Part shown: positions 1 through 8,058 of the stretch, piece by piece | Layout: every line of letters begins with the position of its first letter | Position numbering within the stretch: the first letter of the stretch is position 1 | From: Apilactobacillus apisilvae | Lineage (GTDB): Bacteria > Bacillota > Bacilli > Lactobacillales > Lactobacillaceae | Direction of reading: 5' to 3' | Assembly: GCF_023380225.1 (NCBI RefSeq) | Contig: NZ_CP093362.1 | Location: 992,001 to 1,056,000 of the forward strand | Length of the DNA stretch: 64,000 nucleotides | Made by a program: the position numbers and the translations under genes | Notes under the pieces: generated by a model | What the model was told of the DNA's origin: nothing | Seen by the model: the letters and a program-made list of their open reading frames with translations, nothing else | Databases searched by the model: none

Positions 1-313
1 ATTTACTTCACCAAGAATTAGCCAAATGGGTGTTTCAGTTGATGAAGCAGCAGCTAGTGATCAATATACGATTGAAAAACATGAAATGGCTAGAAGTTGG
101 TTTAGACAAGCAACTAAAGAAAAGATTGCTGAAAATGCATACATCTTTGATCAAGAACATCGATTAGTTGGATTTACTGAGATTTCTGATCAAGCTGATA
201 ATGCAATCGATACAATTGTTCCAGCTGTAAACATGCATATGAATGAAGAAGAAATTGAACGTAATGTTCACCTCTTCCCTTCAATTGGTCATGACACTTG
301 GAAAAATCTATAA
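1..313 (+). CDS. C-terminal part of a pyridine nucleotide-disulfide oxidoreductase (5' end outside window)
   Basis: The frame is open from the left edge, so this is the last ~103 residues of a longer protein. The segment FTSPRISQMGVSVDEA is typical of the start of the C-terminal dimerisation domain of glutathione-reductase/mercuric-reductase-type flavoenzymes. Later 'DTIVPAVNMHMNEEEIERN' and an F-P-S-I-G element match the family's last helix and C-terminal loop. These enzymes use FAD and NAD(P)H to reduce a disulfide or a related substrate. The active-site cysteine pair and nucleotide folds lie outside the window, so the substrate cannot be told. A terminator follows directly. Confidence 0.72.
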   Translation, partial: FTSPRISQMGVSVDEAAASDQYTIEKHEMARSWFRQATKEKIAENAYIFDQEHRLVGFTEISDQADNAIDTIVPAVNMHMNEEEIERNVHLFPSIGHDTWKNL

Positions 314-320
314 TACGGTA

Positions 321-357
321 AAAGACTCTTTAGCTAGAAAGGTTAAAGAGTCTTTTT
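321..357 (+). terminator. Rho-independent terminator
   Basis: AAGACTCTTTA and TTAAAGAGTCTT form a stem followed by a T-run. It closes the oxidoreductase transcript before the DUF975 gene. Confidence 0.85.
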
Positions 358-402
358 ATATATAGTATAATGTAAACAATTATTATATCAGGAGGGATTT
401 TC

Positions 403-1065
403 GTGAATCGTCAACAATTAAAGGGAGAATCACATCAAATCCTAAGTCAACATTTTGGATTCTTCTTTATGCTATTTATTCCATATTTTATTTTAAGATG
501 GATTGCATCATTTACCAGTAGTAGAAGTGTTATTTTAGAACCAAATTATAATTACCCATTTAGTTATGATTATCACGCACTAACTGCATCGTATATTTTT
601 ATTTTTATTGCAGTATTATTTACTTTAAGTGCATTCTTTAATCTACTAGATGTATGGCGTAATCAAAGTGATTTTGAAAATGGCTTTGGTAAATCATTTA
701 ATATATTGAACAGTCAAAGAGTATTTTGGGGTTCAATTGGAATTATGATTGTAACATTTATCTTAGTATTTCTTTGGTCATGTTTATTATTTATTCCTGG
801 CATCATTAAATCATTTTCATATTCTCAAGCAATTTATATTTATCGTGATGCTGCTAAGAATGGTAAGCCAATCGGGATTATGGATGCCATCACTAAGAGT
901 CGTAAATTAATGGATGGTTATAAAGTTGATTACTTCGTTCTACAACTAAGTTTTATTGGTTGGTGGTTACTATCATTTATCACATTAGGACTTGCTGCTA
1001 TCTATGTAACCCCTTACTACTATCTAACAATGTCCAATTATTATATAAAATTACTGAATAAGTAG
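403..1065 (+). CDS. DUF975 family integral membrane protein
   Basis: A 220-residue membrane protein starting at GTG, with an RBS GGAGGG at 391-396. The N-terminus MNRQQLKGES resembles the basic 'R..LK..A' opening of DUF975 proteins. The C-terminal stretch 'WWLLSFITLGLAAIYVTPYYYLTMSNYY' carries the family's conserved proline-tyrosine end. About five hydrophobic segments are visible (around residues 20-40, 62-85, 108-135, 185-205). The family is widespread in Firmicutes and has no established function. It stands alone between two terminators, so it is probably monocistronic. Confidence 0.78.
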   Translation: MNRQQLKGESHQILSQHFGFFFMLFIPYFILRWIASFTSSRSVILEPNYNYPFSYDYHALTASYIFIFIAVLFTLSAFFNLLDVWRNQSDFENGFGKSFNILNSQRVFWGSIGIMIVTFILVFLWSCLLFIPGIIKSFSYSQAIYIYRDAAKNGKPIGIMDAITKSRKLMDGYKVDYFVLQLSFIGWWLLSFITLGLAAIYVTPYYYLTMSNYYIKLLNK

Positions 1066-1071
1066 ACAAAA

Positions 1072-1107
1072 GCACCACTAAGAAATTACTCTTAGTGGTG
1101 TTTTTTG
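1072..1107. terminator. Bidirectional terminator between DUF975 gene and uspA-type gene
   Basis: AGCACCACTAAGA and TCTTAGTGGTG pair around a short loop and are followed by T6 on the plus strand. The convergent minus-strand gene ends at 1131, so the hairpin can serve both. Confidence 0.8.
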
Positions 1108-1130
1108 TACTAATAATTTATTATTACAAA

Positions 1131-1577
1131 TTATCTGATAACCATAACTGATACTGGTGAGTATTTAGCCATATATGCAGCTTGACTACCAAAATGTCTA
1201 GATAATCCCTTTTTGGATTCTGATCCAACAATTAATAGATCTGGATTTACCTTAGGGATAACATCTTTAACAATTGTTTCTCCTGCTTCACCTTGTGATG
1301 CGATAACTTCAACGTTTTTTACGCCAGCAGATTCAGCGGTTTCTTTATATTTATTAATATGCTTTTCTAAATCTTCATATTTACCGTGAACATATTTACC
1401 AGATAAAGCTTGGTAAATATTAATATCCTCATCTTCAAGGACTGAAACGATTGTTAATTTAGCATCTTCTTGCTTAGCACGCGCAATCGCATACTTAAAG
1501 GCTAAAATTGCATCGTCTGAGTCATCTACAGCAACAAGAATATTTTTGAAATCGATATCCATATCCATGTTTTTCAT
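1131..1577 (-). CDS. Universal stress protein, UspA family
   Basis: A 148-residue single UspA domain. 'NILVAVDDSDDAILAFKYAIARAKQEDAKLTIVSVLE' is the classic first strand and helix with the Asp that contacts nucleotide. 'LLIVGSESKKGLSRHFGSQAAYMAKYSPVSVMVIR' is the C-terminal glycine/serine loop of the ATP-binding subtype. The start is supported by AGAAGG seven bases upstream. It lies 30 bp downstream of mntH on the same strand. UspA-mntH pairing is common in lactobacilli and suggests co-transcription and a link to metal or acid stress, but the biochemical role of the protein is unknown. Confidence 0.9.
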   Translation of the reverse strand: MKNMDMDIDFKNILVAVDDSDDAILAFKYAIARAKQEDAKLTIVSVLEDEDINIYQALSGKYVHGKYEDLEKHINKYKETAESAGVKNVEVIASQGEAGETIVKDVIPKVNPDLLIVGSESKKGLSRHFGSQAAYMAKYSPVSVMVIR

Positions 1578-1607
1578 ATTTATGCCTTCTATTCTTTAAT
1601 TATTTTA

Positions 1608-3167
1608 TTATGAACGAGAATTAATAAAACGCTTGTTGCCACGATGTAGTTCAGTAAGCGTCCAGATTAATAATAGAACTATTAAAATATTAATAATCCA
1701 AGCAAGAATTCCAGCTTGACTTTCTTGTGCAGCAGTAGGATTATCGCCGTAAAAACCAGCAATTGAATCCTTCATATTATATAAGTTCAAGAAAGTTAAT
1801 GTTAAGACTGAAACCCAGCCACAAATTTTAACCCAAACAGTATTTTTAAAACGATTACCCATTTCCCATTTACTGTTAGTCATCATTAATAATGGAAGCA
1901 TTGAGAATGGTAAAGCAAACGCTAAGAAAATTTGTGAGTTTTCGATTAAATCATTAATAGCAGCATGTTGTTTCAAAGTAGATTCGCCAGAAGTCATAAG
2001 TACACAAATCAATACAGGAATAACTGAAATTAGACGAGTAATTAAACGACGTGCCCATAGTGGAACCTTTAGGTTAATAAAGCCTTCCATAATAACTTGT
2101 CCAGTTAAAGTACCAGTAATGGTGGAATTTTGACCAGAAGCAAGTAAAGCAACAGCGAATAATGTTGATAAAACACCAGATTTAGCAACACTAATTAAAA
2201 TAGGGTTGGATAACATCTTAGTATTATTCAAAGCATCAAATAATCCAAAGAATGAAGTATCTTGAACGGCACCTGATTTAAATACCGCAACCCCCATAAT
2301 TAGTAGTAAAGCATTAACAAAGAATGCAAAGGTTAATTGAATATTGGAATCCCATGTTGTAAAACGAATCGTTCTTGCAACATCTTCTTCATCTTTACGA
2401 TTAATCTTACGAGTTTGTGAAATAGCTGAATGTAAGTATAAGTTATGTGGCATAACTGTTGCACCAATAATACCTAAAGCACCAGATAATGGTGTCATAC
2501 CAGCAACTTCATGACCAGTTGAAATAGTCTCGGGAACTGGGAGTAAGCCCTTCATTGCACCGACCCAATCAGGATTAGATAATACAACTTGATATACGAA
2601 AACTAATAAAATAACAATAATCAAGCATACAACAATTGCTTCGATTTTTCTAAAACCAATTTTTGTTAATAATAGCAAAATCAATACATCAAAAACGGTT
2701 AAGAAAACAGCAACAGTTAGCGGAATATTAAATAATAAATATAACGCAATCGCTCCACCAATAACTTCGGCGATATCAGTGGCCATAATAGCTAATTCTG
2801 TCATAATCCATAAAACAATACCTAATGTTTTACTAGTTCTGGCACGGATTGCTTGTGCCAAATCCATCTGACTCACGATTCCAAGTTTAGCTGCCATGTA
2901 TTGTAATAACATCGCAATCAAACTTGAAATTAAGATAACAGACATTAATAGATAACCAAAGTTTTGACCTCCGGTAATTGAAGTCGCCCAGTTACCTGGA
3001 TCCATGTAGCCAACAGCTACTAAAGCTCCTGGTCCAGAATATGCGAATAAAGTTTTCCAAAAACTCATATTCTTAGGAACGGAAATTTTTCCGTTTATTT
3101 CATCTAAAGAAGGACCATTTGCGTACTTTACAAACCCCTTCTTGTCGTGTGAATTATTTTCACTCAC
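1608..3167 (-). CDS. mntH: NRAMP-type divalent metal (Mn2+)/H+ symporter
   Basis: A 519-residue multi-pass transporter. The unwound TM1 metal-binding motif D56-P57-G58-N59 and the TM6 motif M239-P240-H241 are both present; together they form the Mn2+ site of the NRAMP family. It imports manganese, driven by protons, across the cytoplasmic membrane. The start is GTG with AAAGGGTG just upstream. The long hydrophilic N-terminus (about 38 residues) before TM1 is usual for lactobacillar copies. Manganese supply fits the manganese catalase at 25.9 kb. Control by MntR is expected from the family, but I could not pick out a convincing operator in 3168-3436. Confidence 0.93.
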   Translation of the reverse strand: MSENNSHDKKGFVKYANGPSLDEINGKISVPKNMSFWKTLFAYSGPGALVAVGYMDPGNWATSITGGQNFGYLLMSVILISSLIAMLLQYMAAKLGIVSQMDLAQAIRARTSKTLGIVLWIMTELAIMATDIAEVIGGAIALYLLFNIPLTVAVFLTVFDVLILLLLTKIGFRKIEAIVVCLIIVILLVFVYQVVLSNPDWVGAMKGLLPVPETISTGHEVAGMTPLSGALGIIGATVMPHNLYLHSAISQTRKINRKDEEDVARTIRFTTWDSNIQLTFAFFVNALLLIMGVAVFKSGAVQDTSFFGLFDALNNTKMLSNPILISVAKSGVLSTLFAVALLASGQNSTITGTLTGQVIMEGFINLKVPLWARRLITRLISVIPVLICVLMTSGESTLKQHAAINDLIENSQIFLAFALPFSMLPLLMMTNSKWEMGNRFKNTVWVKICGWVSVLTLTFLNLYNMKDSIAGFYGDNPTAAQESQAGILAWIINILIVLLLIWTLTELHRGNKRFINSRS

Positions 3168-3341
3168 AAAAATTCACCCTTTCCATAAATTAAAAGAAGT
3201 CTTCCATAAGACAGATAATATTATAGCATACGTTTCAATAAGTTGAAAAGGTTTTTTAGGCAAAGCTAATCTTTTTGACAATTTAACTTAAAATGTTAAT
3301 CAATGATAGTTTAATGATTATTTTCAATTATGTATACTACA

Positions 3342-3354
3342 AAATACGAACTAT
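3342..3354 (+). promoter_or_regulatory. Candidate PurBox upstream of adenine deaminase
   Basis: AAATACGAACTAT at this place differs from the lactococcal PurBox consensus AWWWCCGAACWWT at one position. It sits about 30 bp before the -10 element of the ade promoter. PurR control of a purine salvage gene is plausible, but the site is single and the spacing is not the classical one. Confidence 0.3.
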
Positions 3355-3362
3355 TATCAAAT

Positions 3363-3391
3363 TTGACAAATTATAGTTAATGTTTCATAAT
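3363..3391 (+). promoter_or_regulatory. Promoter of adenine deaminase gene
   Basis: TTGACA at 3363-3368 and CATAAT at 3386-3391 are separated by 17 bp. Transcription would start near 3398, about 40 bp before the ade start codon. Confidence 0.55.
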
Positions 3392-3436
3392 GTTTGATAA
3401 TTTTACTCGTAAAAAATAAAGGATGGAATTATCATA

Positions 3437-5110
3437 ATGCAAACAATCGATTTAGTAATTAATAATGGTAAAGTGTTAAATGTTTTTAGCAAAAAATTTG
3501 AAAAAGAAAATTTATTTATAAATCAAGGTAAAATTATTGATGAACCTAAAAATAATTACAAAGCTATCAAAAGTATTGATGCTAAAGGTCAATATTTAGT
3601 CCCTGGTTTCATCGATTCACATGTCCATATCGAAAGTTCATTAGTAACCCCTTCTGAATTAGGAAAGGTTATTGTCCCAATGGGGGTGACTTCTGTAGTG
3701 ACTGATCCGCATGAAATAGCTAACGTTGAGGGAACTAATGGAATTAAATATATGATAAAAGATGCTGAACAATCACCATTAGATGTATTTGTTATGTTGC
3801 CATCAAGTGTTCCAGCAACTTCATTTGAACATAATGGTGCTACTTTAGATGCAAAATCATTACGTCCACTTTACAAAGAAACTTCGGTTATCGGTTTAGC
3901 TGAAGTCATGGATTACCCAGCTGTCCATAATCGTGATAAAGATATGATGACTAAAATAAATGATGCCATCAATAACGGATACCAAGTTGATGGTCATGGT
4001 GCTGGTTTATCAGCTGAGCAACTACGTGAATACAAAGAAGTCGGTATTTCAACTGATCATGAATCAACAAATATAAATGAAATGTATGACCGATTAGATG
4101 TTGGAATGAATATATTTTTGCGTGAAGGAACCGTTGAACGTGATTTACAAAATACCATTCAAGCAGTTAATAAAGATAATATTGATAAGTTCTCTTTTTG
4201 TACTGACGATAAATTTATTAATACAATCGTCAAAGAAGGTAGCATTAATTTTAATATTAAATTAGCAATCAAATATGGAATTTCACCTGAAGATGCTTAT
4301 GTTATGGCCAGTTTAAATGCAGCTAAAGCTCATAAAATTAAAGACCTAGGAGCACTTAGCCCTGGATATAAGGCCGACCTTGTAATGGTATCTAATCCAG
4401 CAAAAGTTGATGTAAAGCAAGTAATTAAAAATGGACAAGTTATGAATGAAGATAATTTTAAATCTACGCCAATTATTTTTACTAAAAACACCGTACATCA
4501 AAGTTTAAAATTAGAAGATTTAAATTTACCACTAGAGGAACATAAAAAGTGTCATGTTATTGGTATTCAACCTAATCACATTGAAACAGATCATTTAATG
4601 TTAGATGTGCCTGTTAATAATGGTAATTTCAAAGCTGACTTAGATAATGATGTTCTAAAAATGGTTGATGTTGAACGCCACCATAATTTAGGAACTTTTG
4701 GCATTGGTCTAGTCCATGGTTTTAATATAAAACATGGTGCTGTCGCAACAACCGTTGCTCATGATTCACATAATATTGTAGCAGTGGGGACGTCCGACAA
4801 AGCTATTTATAATGCAATTCAAGCAATCACCAAAGTGGGCGGTGGAATTGCCGTTGTGGATGATAATAAAGAATTAGCAGTTATGCCACTTCCAGTTGCT
4901 GGCTTAATGTCTGATAAGTCTTGGCAAGCAGCTAGTGAAGATTTGAATAGTATTACTGATGCTTTTAAACAAATTAGTGATGACATTGATTTTAATCCTT
5001 TTATTACTTTATCGTTCTTAACCTTACCAGTAATTCCAACCATTAAATTAACAGATCAAGGCTTATATGACTTTAATCAACAACAATTTATTGATGTTCA
5101 ATCTAAATAA
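3437..5110 (+). CDS. ade: Adenine deaminase
   Basis: A 557-residue amidohydrolase that converts adenine to hypoxanthine and ammonia in purine salvage. The metal-binding motif H62-x-H64 lies in 'GFIDSHVHIESS', followed by 'DPHEIANV' and 'GHGAGLS', all characteristic of the AdeC type. The Fe/Mn-dependent enzyme family is about 550-600 residues long, so this copy is full length. It is transcribed divergently from mntH. The promoter at 3363-3391 and the terminator at 5111-5143 make it monocistronic. It is clearly distinct from the adenosine-deaminase-like adenine deaminases, which are shorter. Confidence 0.95.
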   Translation: MQTIDLVINNGKVLNVFSKKFEKENLFINQGKIIDEPKNNYKAIKSIDAKGQYLVPGFIDSHVHIESSLVTPSELGKVIVPMGVTSVVTDPHEIANVEGTNGIKYMIKDAEQSPLDVFVMLPSSVPATSFEHNGATLDAKSLRPLYKETSVIGLAEVMDYPAVHNRDKDMMTKINDAINNGYQVDGHGAGLSAEQLREYKEVGISTDHESTNINEMYDRLDVGMNIFLREGTVERDLQNTIQAVNKDNIDKFSFCTDDKFINTIVKEGSINFNIKLAIKYGISPEDAYVMASLNAAKAHKIKDLGALSPGYKADLVMVSNPAKVDVKQVIKNGQVMNEDNFKSTPIIFTKNTVHQSLKLEDLNLPLEEHKKCHVIGIQPNHIETDHLMLDVPVNNGNFKADLDNDVLKMVDVERHHNLGTFGIGLVHGFNIKHGAVATTVAHDSHNIVAVGTSDKAIYNAIQAITKVGGGIAVVDDNKELAVMPLPVAGLMSDKSWQAASEDLNSITDAFKQISDDIDFNPFITLSFLTLPVIPTIKLTDQGLYDFNQQQFIDVQSK

Positions 5111-5143
5111 AAAGTTCAGTGCTATAATGCACTGAACTTTTTT
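5111..5143. terminator. Bidirectional terminator after ade
   Basis: AAAGTTCAGTGC and GCACTGAACTTT pair around TATAAT, with T-runs on either strand. It separates ade from the convergent cation transporter gene. Confidence 0.88.
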
Positions 5144-5741
5144 AATCACCTCTAACACCTTCTAGCCCTTCACTAAAAATAAAGTAAACTAATATCAGCG
5201 CAGCGACCGAATCTGCCCACCATAGACCAAATAAAGCATTCAAAACAACACCTACTAGGACAGTTCCAGCAATATAAGCACAAGTAACATTACAATAACT
5301 ATCTTCAATTAGTGCTTTTGAATTCAATGCTTTACCGTATTGACGCTTTTTAATAATAAAGAATGGCATTATTATCAAAGATAAAATTGCGATTATAATA
5401 CCTGAAAATGAATCATCAGCCACACCATGGCCAAATAAATTCATTAATGAAGTAATCGTTACATAGATTGATAATAAGATTAAAATTATGCCTACCAAAA
5501 TAGAAGTAATTCTTTCAGCCTTTTCAATTGATTCATTAGATGCACCATTAATTTGTTTTTTTAGTCGCCAAATTAACATTGATCCAGCAATAATTTCTAA
5601 AAAACTATCTAAACCAAAAGCAATTAGTAAGATAGATTTAGCCATAATACCTGAATATAAAGCAATTACAAATTCAATTGCCATCCAAGCAGTGGATAAA
5701 TATTCAATTTTAATACTTTTATTTACTAAATCATTCTCCAT
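5142..5741 (-). CDS. Cation transporter (CDF-like), metal efflux candidate
   Basis: A 199-residue membrane protein with about six hydrophobic segments and no obvious C-terminal cytoplasmic metal-binding domain, so it is shorter than classical cation diffusion facilitators. The second segment carries 'FGLDSFLEIIAG', with acidic residues placed as in the CDF TM2 metal site. A later segment begins 'EDSYCNVTCAYI', where CDF proteins have their TM5 metal-ligand region. The start at 5741 (MENDLV) follows a GGGGGGG ribosome site seven bases away and overlaps the end of the ArsR-family gene by 11 bp. Coupling to that metal sensor suggests Zn/Co/Cd efflux; the substrate is inferred. Confidence 0.72.
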   Translation of the reverse strand: MENDLVNKSIKIEYLSTAWMAIEFVIALYSGIMAKSILLIAFGLDSFLEIIAGSMLIWRLKKQINGASNESIEKAERITSILVGIILILLSIYVTITSLMNLFGHGVADDSFSGIIIAILSLIIMPFFIIKKRQYGKALNSKALIEDSYCNVTCAYIAGTVLVGVVLNALFGLWWADSVAALILVYFIFSEGLEGVRGD

Positions 5742-6054
5742 GATGTTTCCCCCCCATAACGTGACTAGAATGTTGAACTGCTTCATTAACAATATCTAAA
5801 ATATGTGGATCATTTAATTGATAATAAATTGATTTACCATTTCTATTGGCATCAACTAGTTGATGCTTTTTTAATACAGACAATTGATGAGAAACCGCTG
5901 ATTGTTCCATATTCAATTGATTACTTAATTCATTCACATTCATTGATTTATTTTCTAAATTAACTAACATTTTTAATCGATTAGGATTACTTAATAATTT
6001 AAAAATAAGGCTGGCCTCGTCAATATAATCATTATTCACTTTTTTCACTTCCAT
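5731..6054 (-). CDS. ArsR/SmtB-family metal-responsive repressor, CzrA type
   Basis: A 107-residue winged-helix protein. 'NVNELSNQLNMEQSAVSHQLSVLKKHQLV' is the recognition helix-turn-helix. The C-terminal helix reads D-P-H, then a histidine eleven residues after the first and a fourth three residues later (DPHILDIVNEAVQH-SSH). This is the exact alpha-5 metal-ligand spacing of zinc/cobalt sensors such as CzrA. There is no alpha-3 cysteine motif of the ArsR/CadC kind. It is expected to release DNA when Zn(II) or Co(II) binds and so turn on the overlapping transporter. The ATG at 6052-6054 has no ribosome site; a GTG at 6037-6039 preceded by GGAAG is a credible alternative start. Confidence 0.85.
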   Translation of the reverse strand: MEVKKVNNDYIDEASLIFKLLSNPNRLKMLVNLENKSMNVNELSNQLNMEQSAVSHQLSVLKKHQLVDANRNGKSIYYQLNDPHILDIVNEAVQHSSHVMGGKHHGE

Positions 6055-6095
6055 ATGAAAATATTTACATATGAATATTTTATCATATATAATTC
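6052..6095 (-). promoter_or_regulatory. Probable operator/promoter of the metal-efflux pair
   Basis: CATATGAA occurs twice (6052-6059 and 6068-6075), 16 bp apart, in very AT-rich dyad-like sequence just upstream of the ArsR-type gene. ArsR/SmtB operators are AT-rich imperfect dyads in this position, so autorepression is likely. The exact boundaries are not determined. Confidence 0.4.
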
Positions 6096-6100
6096 AAAAT

Positions 6101-6122
6101 AAAAGGATGATTTATTCATCCT
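6101..6122 (-). terminator. Terminator of first TauE/SafE gene
   Basis: On the minus strand GGATGA-loop-TCATCC is followed by TTTT, just after the stop at 6125. Confidence 0.65.
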
Positions 6123-6124
6123 AA

Positions 6125-6955
6125 TTAAAAAATACCAAAAATTTTAACATTATATGCTGATGAAAATTGCGTGTAAGCAAGAATTAAAGCTAACACACCA
6201 GTCGTAATTCTAATATATTTAACCGGTAACACTCTAACAATCTTAGGTCCTATGTAACCGCCGATAAAAAATCCAATTCCTAATGGTAATACCAAGATCC
6301 AAACAATATGTGCCATAAATGCATAATAAACGGTTGCAACAATATTAGCAGCTCCCATTGCAACATTTCTAATTGCATTACTTACTGTATATTCATTAGA
6401 ACTAGTTCTTGTTAACAAAACCAAAAGTAAAATTCCAGAAGCAGCACCAAAATAACCACTGTAAGCACCAATCAAGTAAACTAACACGACAATTAAAATA
6501 TTTTTTAGCCATGAATGTTGATTAACCTGACCTTTTTTTGGTTCAAAGTTATTAGCACCTTCATGATTTGCCTCCTGTTTAGAAGGAATTAAAATCATAA
6601 TTCCTCCAGCAGCAATAAAAACAGGAACAATATGTGTAAAACTAGATGATGGTAAAGCGGTTAATAAGATAGCTCCAGTAATTCCACCAAAAAATATAAT
6701 TAACATGGTCTTAAAAAGTTCTTTCCAATGTCCACGTAATTCTTGTGTAGATGAAACAGCTGATCCAATCGAATTAAACATCAACGCTGCCTTATTGACA
6801 ACATTTGCTGATACAGCAGGTAATCCTGCAAAATATAATAAAGCCGGATAAGATGCGAGTGATGCTAAGCCTGTCACAGTTCCCAAAATTCCAGCAACAA
6901 TCCCAACAGGAATAAATAATAAAATCACCCATATACTAACACCAAAAATAGTAAT
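6125..6955 (-). CDS. TauE/SafE family membrane transporter (paralogue 1, apparent AUU start)
   Basis: An eight-helix-type membrane protein of the TauE/SafE family (COG0730), whose members export sulfite, sulfoacetate or other small organosulfur anions; the substrate here is unknown. Glycine-rich 'IPVGIVAGILGTVTGLASLASYPALLYF' near the N-terminus and its echo 'LIGAYSGYFGAASGILLLVLL' in the second half show the internal duplication of the family. No ATG, GTG or TTG has a ribosome site. AGAAGG lies nine bases before an ATT codon at 6953-6955 that begins I-T-I-F-G. The paralogue at 7094 has the same arrangement. A TTG at 7007-7009 would add 18 residues but lacks any Shine-Dalgarno sequence. Confidence 0.8.
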   Translation of the reverse strand: MTIFGVSIWVILLFIPVGIVAGILGTVTGLASLASYPALLYFAGLPAVSANVVNKAALMFNSIGSAVSSTQELRGHWKELFKTMLIIFFGGITGAILLTALPSSSFTHIVPVFIAAGGIMILIPSKQEANHEGANNFEPKKGQVNQHSWLKNILIVVLVYLIGAYSGYFGAASGILLLVLLTRTSSNEYTVSNAIRNVAMGAANIVATVYYAFMAHIVWILVLPLGIGFFIGGYIGPKIVRVLPVKYIRITTGVLALILAYTQFSSAYNVKIFGIF

Positions 6956-7055
6956 TTGAATCGACCTTCTTTTTTTATTTAAATATAATCCTAAATTCAA
7001 TTTTAACAATTTTATATCAAAAGCCCAAATTGAATGATAATATTATATAAAATAT

Positions 7056-7087
7056 AAAAAGCATACATCACTTGGATGCATACTTTT
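7056..7087 (-). terminator. Terminator of second TauE/SafE gene
   Basis: As minus-strand RNA, AAAAGUAUGCAUC and GAUGUAUGCUUUU pair fully if G-U pairs are allowed, and a U-run follows. The plus-strand version has mismatches, so it acts leftward. Confidence 0.75.
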
Positions 7088-7093
7088 GAGAGT

Positions 7094-7933
7094 TTAAAAG
7101 AAATAGAATAAATGAATATCATAAGCTGAAACAAATTGTGAATAAGCCAAAGCTAAGGCTAAAATACCGGTCACAATCTTAATTAGTTTAGTGGGTAGGA
7201 CACGTACTAATTTAGGTCCAACATATCCACCAATTAGAAAACCAATCCCTAATGGAATTGCAAGCTCCCAGTAAATATGGGTATCACCATGTTGTCCATA
7301 TTTAAATGAGTACAAGATTGTACCAATTACATTAGCGGAACCCATTGCAACATTACGAATTGCATTATAAACAGGGAAAGGCTCTTTACTAGTTCTTGAT
7401 AATACCGCTAATAAAATAACTCCGGCAGCAGCACCAAAATAACTTCCGTAAATACCAATTACAAAGTAACCTGCAATTAATAAAATATCACTTAACATTT
7501 TTTTAGAATGAACTTTAGGTTCTTGAACATCAGTTTCTTGATTATGTTTCTTTTCAGGTAATAAAATACCAATTCCAGCAGCAGCAATAAATACTGGAAC
7601 CGCATATTCAAAATCTTGTGAAGGTAAATAAGTTAGTAAGATAACTCCTACAATTCCACCAAAGAAAATAATGGTCATAACCTTCATAAGTTCTTTTCCA
7701 TGGCCTTTTAGTTCTTGTTTAGATGATAGGCCTGAACTAACAACATTAAAAAGTAATGCTGATGTGTTAGTTATATTTGCTGAAATAGGATTTAAAGCCC
7801 CACCCGTAAAATATAATAGTGCTGGATAAGATGCTAATGATGCCAAACCAGTAACTGTACTTAAAATTCCAGCAACTATTCCGACTGGAATGAACAACAA
7901 TAGTGTCCAAACACTAAAACCAAAAATAGTAAT
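7094..7933 (-). CDS. TauE/SafE family membrane transporter (paralogue 2, apparent AUU start)
   Basis: This is a close paralogue of the gene at 6125-6955, with the same order of motifs (IPVGIVAGILSTVTGLASLASYPALLYF, then 'GIYGSYFGAAAGVILLAVLS', then 'LAIPLGIGFLIGGYVGPKLVRVLP'). The two genes are about 140 bp apart, so they look like a tandem duplication with separate terminators. A TAA stop lies about ten codons upstream of the conserved coding start. Between it and the TTG at 7898-7900 there is no ATG, GTG or TTG in frame. A strong AAGGAG (7943-7948) points at ATT codons at 7931-7936. Translation from the TTG would cut into the first membrane helix. Confidence 0.82.
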   Translation of the reverse strand: MTIFGFSVWTLLLFIPVGIVAGILSTVTGLASLASYPALLYFTGGALNPISANITNTSALLFNVVSSGLSSKQELKGHGKELMKVMTIIFFGGIVGVILLTYLPSQDFEYAVPVFIAAAGIGILLPEKKHNQETDVQEPKVHSKKMLSDILLIAGYFVIGIYGSYFGAAAGVILLAVLSRTSKEPFPVYNAIRNVAMGSANVIGTILYSFKYGQHGDTHIYWELAIPLGIGFLIGGYVGPKLVRVLPTKLIKIVTGILALALAYSQFVSAYDIHLFYFF

Positions 7934-8016
7934 AATAAAAAACTCCTTAATATATATAAATTAACAACATTTATATATATTATTACTTTCAAAACAAAAA
8001 TCAACCAACACAAACT

Positions 8017-8055
8017 AAAAAAGTACTGATAATATAATAATTATCAGTACTTTCA
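8017..8055 (-). terminator. Terminator of htrA
   Basis: AAGTACTGATAAT and ATTATCAGTACTT pair, with A/T runs on the outer sides. It lies between htrA and the TauE/SafE genes and ends the wal-htrA transcript unit. Confidence 0.85.
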
Positions 8056-8058
8056 AGT

